Assembly: GCA_027533385.1 (NCBI GenBank)
Contig: JAPZUE010000051.1
Span: 85,878 to 149,877, forward strand
Origin: Rhizobium sp.
GTDB lineage: Bacteria; Pseudomonadota; Alphaproteobacteria; Rhizobiales; Rhizobiaceae
Direction: 5' to 3'
DNA length: 64,000 nucleotides
Each line of letters opens with the position of its first letter. The first letter of the stretch is position 1. The translations under genes were made by a program, and so were the position numbers. Under the pieces are notes generated by a model that searched no databases, had not been told where the DNA came from, and was given only the letters and a program-made list of their open reading frames with translations. Shown here one piece after another: positions 62,001 through 64,000 of this stretch.

Positions 62001-62149
62001 AGCATCGTCTTGATGGTGAAGTCTGGATCTTCCTCGCGACCGAGGTTGAAGTAGGAGAGGATGCCGGCCACCGTCGACAGGATCATGAAGTACCAGACGA
62101 GCGACTTGTGTTTCAGCGCCCATTCGGAAAGGTTGAACTTGCTGGTCAT
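59081..62149 (-). CDS. RND-family efflux transporter
   Basis: The 1022-residue inner-membrane pump is of the AcrB/HAE1 type: an N-terminal membrane helix (KSLVWYFMILSTVAGILSYF) followed by REEDPDFTIKTMLIQAQWPGAS, two large periplasmic loops, and the membrane segment SLGALIIALGLLVDDAMIAIEMMVSKLEQG containing the paired Asp residues of proton relay. The C-terminal part has PIMLTAAAASLALIPIA. Substrates are unknown. It overlaps the upstream adaptor gene by 4 bases. The length is normal for the family. Confidence 0.95.
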   Translation of the reverse strand: MTSKFNLSEWALKHKSLVWYFMILSTVAGILSYFNLGREEDPDFTIKTMLIQAQWPGASVEEMTSQVTDRIEKKLQELESLDYTKSINTPGQATIYVNLLENTKAADVKPTWVKVRNMINDIVPNLPQGVNGPFFIDSFGDVYGNIYAFTADGMTQRQLRDYLEAARTEILSVPNVGKVDLIGAQDEVIYLEFSTRRMAALGITQQQIVDTLQAQNAVVASGTLRTASESISMRVSGQFTTEEDLRNVNLRVNDRFFRLSDVATITRGYMDPQQPLFRVNGQPAIGLAIGMKPGSNLLKFGEALSETMERVTAGLPVGIGVHHVADQAVVVEEAVGGFTKALFEAIAIVLVVSFISLGLRAGLVVAVSIPLVLAITFVAMEYLGISLQRISLGALIIALGLLVDDAMIAIEMMVSKLEQGEPLSKAATAVWTSTAFPMLTGTLVTVASFIPVGLNDSAAGEFTFSLFVVIAISLIVSWIVAVLFAPLLGVLILPEKMKGHHEEKGRVAQLFSRILSVCMHWPKATVLATLATFLLSVYGMGFVQQQFFPASDRPELVVDWTSRQNYTLAQTKADMDRFEAEHLANDDSIDHWTSYVGQGAKRFVLSFDVQPSTAYFGQMVIVTKSIEARQALKQKLMKVAETEYPGTDIFIKEMELGPPVGRPIQYRVSGPGPQKVRDYATGLAEVVGADPRLGRIVYDWMEPARTVKVNVLQEKARQLGVSSSDIATALNSMAGGSTMTQLRDSIYLINVVGRATGEERQSIETLRNLQLPGGDGQSVPLASIASFSYEMEQPVIWRRDRTPTITLKASILDSTQPATIDASLKSSVQAYAEKLPVGYRIETGGSVESSAKSQAPIAAVVPLMLLTMATILMFQLQSFQRLFMVVIVAPLGLIGVVAALLPSGAPLGFVAILGVLALIGILIRNSVILVVEIDTLQKNGRHAWDAVREATEHRMRPIMLTAAAASLALIPIASEIFWGPMAYAMMGGIVVGTVLTLLFLPALYIVWFRIKDPAKQGSAAEA

Positions 62150-63231
62150 TGGGCGGTCTCGTCTGTGAGAGAAACAATCTGATTGTCGGTCAGGGAGTTC
62201 ACGCCGGCGCTCGCCACGCGCTCACCCGCCTTCAGGCCTGACAGAATATCGAACCCGCCGTCCGCAGCCGGCGAAACTTCGACTGCCCGACGGGTGGCAC
62301 CGCTGGTTGCCGGGTCTATCACCCAAACAAAACGGGAGCTGTCCTTTGCCGTACCGACGGCCGTATCCGGAAGCCATATGCTCGCTGCGACCGGTTCGAC
62401 TGGCTGCGCCATGACCGTGCTGCCCAAACGAAACGCGGAGCCCGGATTGTCGAGCGCGATCTTGGTACGGCGCGTGCGCGTGACGGGATCAGCCTCGGGC
62501 GCTGCTTCGCGGACGCGGCCCTTCACCTTGACCTGCGGATTCGACAGCAAGGCCACTTCGTATTCCGTGCCAACCGACTGAAGGGTCTTCAGCGTATCCG
62601 GAATATCAATCACGGCATCGAGCGCTTCAAGACGGGCTACGGTCACCACCGCCTGACCGGCGGCCACGACCTGCCCAACCTCGGCATTGACGGCAGACAC
62701 CACACCATCCGTCTCGGCGACAATGGTGGCATAGGTGGTCTGCTCCCGTGCCTTGGTCAGATCGGCCTCCTTCTGACGAAGAGTCGCTTCGGCTGCTTCG
62801 GCGGTCTGCTCAGCTTCCTCCAGCCGTTCCTTGGTCGTCGCCTGCGTCTTGAGAAGGGCTTCCTGACGGCGGGCATTGACTTCGGCCAGCTCCAGCTTGG
62901 CTTTAGCGGAGGCGAGATCGGCTTGCGCCTGGCGAACCGCCAGATCGAGGCTCGTGGTGTCCAGGGTCATCAGAACCTGTCCGGCATGGACGACATCGCC
63001 GACATCAACCATGCGTGTGGTGATCCTGCCGAGCAGACGGAAGCCGATATCGATGTTGAGCTTGGCTTCCACCGTGCCGGCGAAGCTTGATCCCGGTTCG
63101 GCGGCACGTGGACCGGCAATCACGGAAAGAACCGGCCGAACTTGCTGTTGCGCTTGCTCTTCCGCCTTACTGCAGGCCGAGAGCGAGATGGCGGCGAGGC
63201 ACAAAAGTGCCAGAGCTCCCTTGTGCATCAT
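62146..63231 (-). CDS. RND efflux periplasmic adaptor lipoprotein
   Basis: The 361-residue membrane fusion protein has a lipoprotein signal peptide ending in the lipobox LSAC, a lipoyl-like domain (RLLGRITTRMVDVGDVVHAGQVLMTLD), a coiled-coil hairpin (QADLASAKAKLELAEVNARRQEALLKTQATTKERLEEAEQTAEAAEATLRQ) and a beta-barrel/MPD region. It links the RND pump to an outer membrane channel. Its ATG overlaps the stop of the preceding truncated adaptor (63228-63231). Confidence 0.94.
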   Translation of the reverse strand: MMHKGALALLCLAAISLSACSKAEEQAQQQVRPVLSVIAGPRAAEPGSSFAGTVEAKLNIDIGFRLLGRITTRMVDVGDVVHAGQVLMTLDTTSLDLAVRQAQADLASAKAKLELAEVNARRQEALLKTQATTKERLEEAEQTAEAAEATLRQKEADLTKAREQTTYATIVAETDGVVSAVNAEVGQVVAAGQAVVTVARLEALDAVIDIPDTLKTLQSVGTEYEVALLSNPQVKVKGRVREAAPEADPVTRTRRTKIALDNPGSAFRLGSTVMAQPVEPVAASIWLPDTAVGTAKDSSRFVWVIDPATSGATRRAVEVSPAADGGFDILSGLKAGERVASAGVNSLTDNQIVSLTDETAQ

Positions 63232-63914
63232 TTCGCATCTCCCTGAACGGCTTGGACCTTTTGGTTTTCATGAAGGAATTGCGTGCCCTCGATCACGACC
63301 TCTTCGCCGGCATTCAGGCCCGAGGCTATAATGATGCGATCGGCGTCGTAGCGGAGAACCTCGATCTGGCGCGTCGTCACCATTTGGGTCGCGGGATCGA
63401 AGACCCAGACTGCCGGCTTGCCGCCCCGGCTCGTCAGCGCCAACCAGGGGATGGAGATCCGGCCGGCCATCGCCAGCTCTGCGCGAGCCACGATCGCCGA
63501 ACCGAGGGTGATTTCAGCGGGCGGGTCGACAATCGACAGCTTGAGACGGACCGTGCCGAGCTTTCGGTCGACCGAAGGGCTGATTTCCTGAACACGCGCC
63601 GACGCGCGAATATCCGGTCGATCCACTAGGGCTACCTCGACCGACAGGGGTGGATTGTCCTGTGCCAATGCGCTTTCATCGACGTTGAAGACCGCATCAA
63701 GCTCGCCATCATGGGCCAGATTGAAGGCACCCGAAGACGGCTGGACCACTTCGCCTGGCTCGATCAAGACATCCGTGATGACCCCATCGGCATCGGCCTT
63801 CAGCTCGGTCTGCGCGAGATTCTCCTGAACCACGGCAAGATTGGCCCGTGCAGCGGCCAGATCGATAGCGTCCGTCAAGCTGGTGTAATTTCGGGTATGG
63901 GACCGGGCCGTCAT
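63228..63914 (-). pseudogene. 5'-truncated RND adaptor (membrane fusion protein)
   Basis: From about residue 17 on, the protein matches the second half of an RND adaptor: DLAAARANLAVVQENLAQTELKADADGVITDVLIEPGEVVQPS, then LTSRGGKPAVWVFDPATQMVTTRQIEVLRYDADRIIIASGLNAGEEVVIEG at the C-terminus. The signal peptide, first lipoyl half and start of the coiled coil are missing; only 228 of about 370 residues remain. The first residues, MTARSHTRNYTSL, are unlike the family, so the 5' end was lost through a rearrangement near 63870-63880. It overlaps the next adaptor gene by ATGA, as in an intact two-adaptor operon. It is probably non-functional, because it lacks an export signal. Confidence 0.75.
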
Positions 63915-63916
63915 GA

Positions 63917-64000
63917 TCAGGCGGCTTTCGGTGTAATCTGAAGGGGTTTTTCCTCCTCGATTGTTGGAGAGTTAAGCTCTGCCATGCCCTCGATCTGCAT
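63917..64000 (-). other. End of an unrecognised reading frame at the window edge
   Basis: On the minus strand, an open frame enters from beyond the window and ends with ...MAELNSPTIEEEKPLQITPKAA at a TGA at 63919-63917, 2 bases before the ATG of the truncated adaptor. It could be the tail of the gene that replaced the adaptor's 5' end, for instance a transposase, but I do not recognise it. Confidence 0.3.

Overview
The window is GC-rich chromosomal DNA from an alphaproteobacterium, most likely a member of the Rhizobiaceae (Rhizobium/Agrobacterium/Sinorhizobium group). Evidence includes the fabB-fabA-irr block, a FYDLN-acid protein next to cmk-rpsA, a rhizobial-type glp glycerol ABC operon (glpDSTPQUV), a smoEFGK-smoS-mtlK polyol operon, a complete hut operon using the HutF/HutG route, and an alpha-r14-like small RNA carrying three anti-Shine-Dalgarno loops. 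No phage, plasmid replication genes or CRISPR array were seen.

Layout. 1-1000: end of a frameshifted AraC-type regulator and a small LuxR-type HTH protein with a strong terminator. 1010-9380: core genes (fabB, fabA, irr, TRIC-type channel, YdcF-like protein, tRNA-Ala, FYDLN-acid protein, cmk, rpsA). 9395-14075: a long disordered protein, an NAMPT-type phosphoribosyltransferase, small unknowns and an RNase D-like exonuclease. About 14400-14550: the sRNA with its own promoter. 14675-16903: a phosphohexomutase and an SDR. 17044-22339: an RpoE/ChrR-type singlet-oxygen stress locus, with a divergent FAD oxidoreductase-DUF1365-CFA methyltransferase operon and a DUF2177 membrane protein. 22379-25007: ligase-associated exonuclease and ATP-dependent DNA ligase. 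25028-35002: glycerol uptake and catabolism under a DeoR-type GlpR. 35076-38651: cobalamin-riboswitch-controlled BtuDFC-like transporter with a DUF1636 protein. 39109-49013: sorbitol/mannitol operon with a SorC-type regulator. 49152-58999: histidine degradation operon including a HutH paralog without the MIO triad. 59081-64000: an RND efflux pump with one intact and one 5'-truncated adaptor gene.

How the genes work together. Three catabolic operons (glycerol, polyols, histidine) each carry or sit beside their own regulator: GlpR, the SorC-type protein and HutC. The first two also include binding-protein-dependent importers; the hut operon has no transporter in the window. Control elements visible in the DNA include a B12 riboswitch with a downstream hairpin that would hide the ribosome binding site, paired ECF-type promoters between rpoE and its divergent target operon, candidate GlpR and polyol-operon operators, and stem-loops just after two binding-protein genes.

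The most interesting points are the MIO-less ammonia-lyase paralog inside the hut operon, the complementary loss of ATPase motifs in GlpS and GlpT, the anti-SD small RNA, the riboswitch/SD-hairpin arrangement, the orphan Exo-ligase pair, a MITE-like repeat inside the hut operon and the truncated adaptor at the right edge. All assignments come from reading the sequence; no database search was run.
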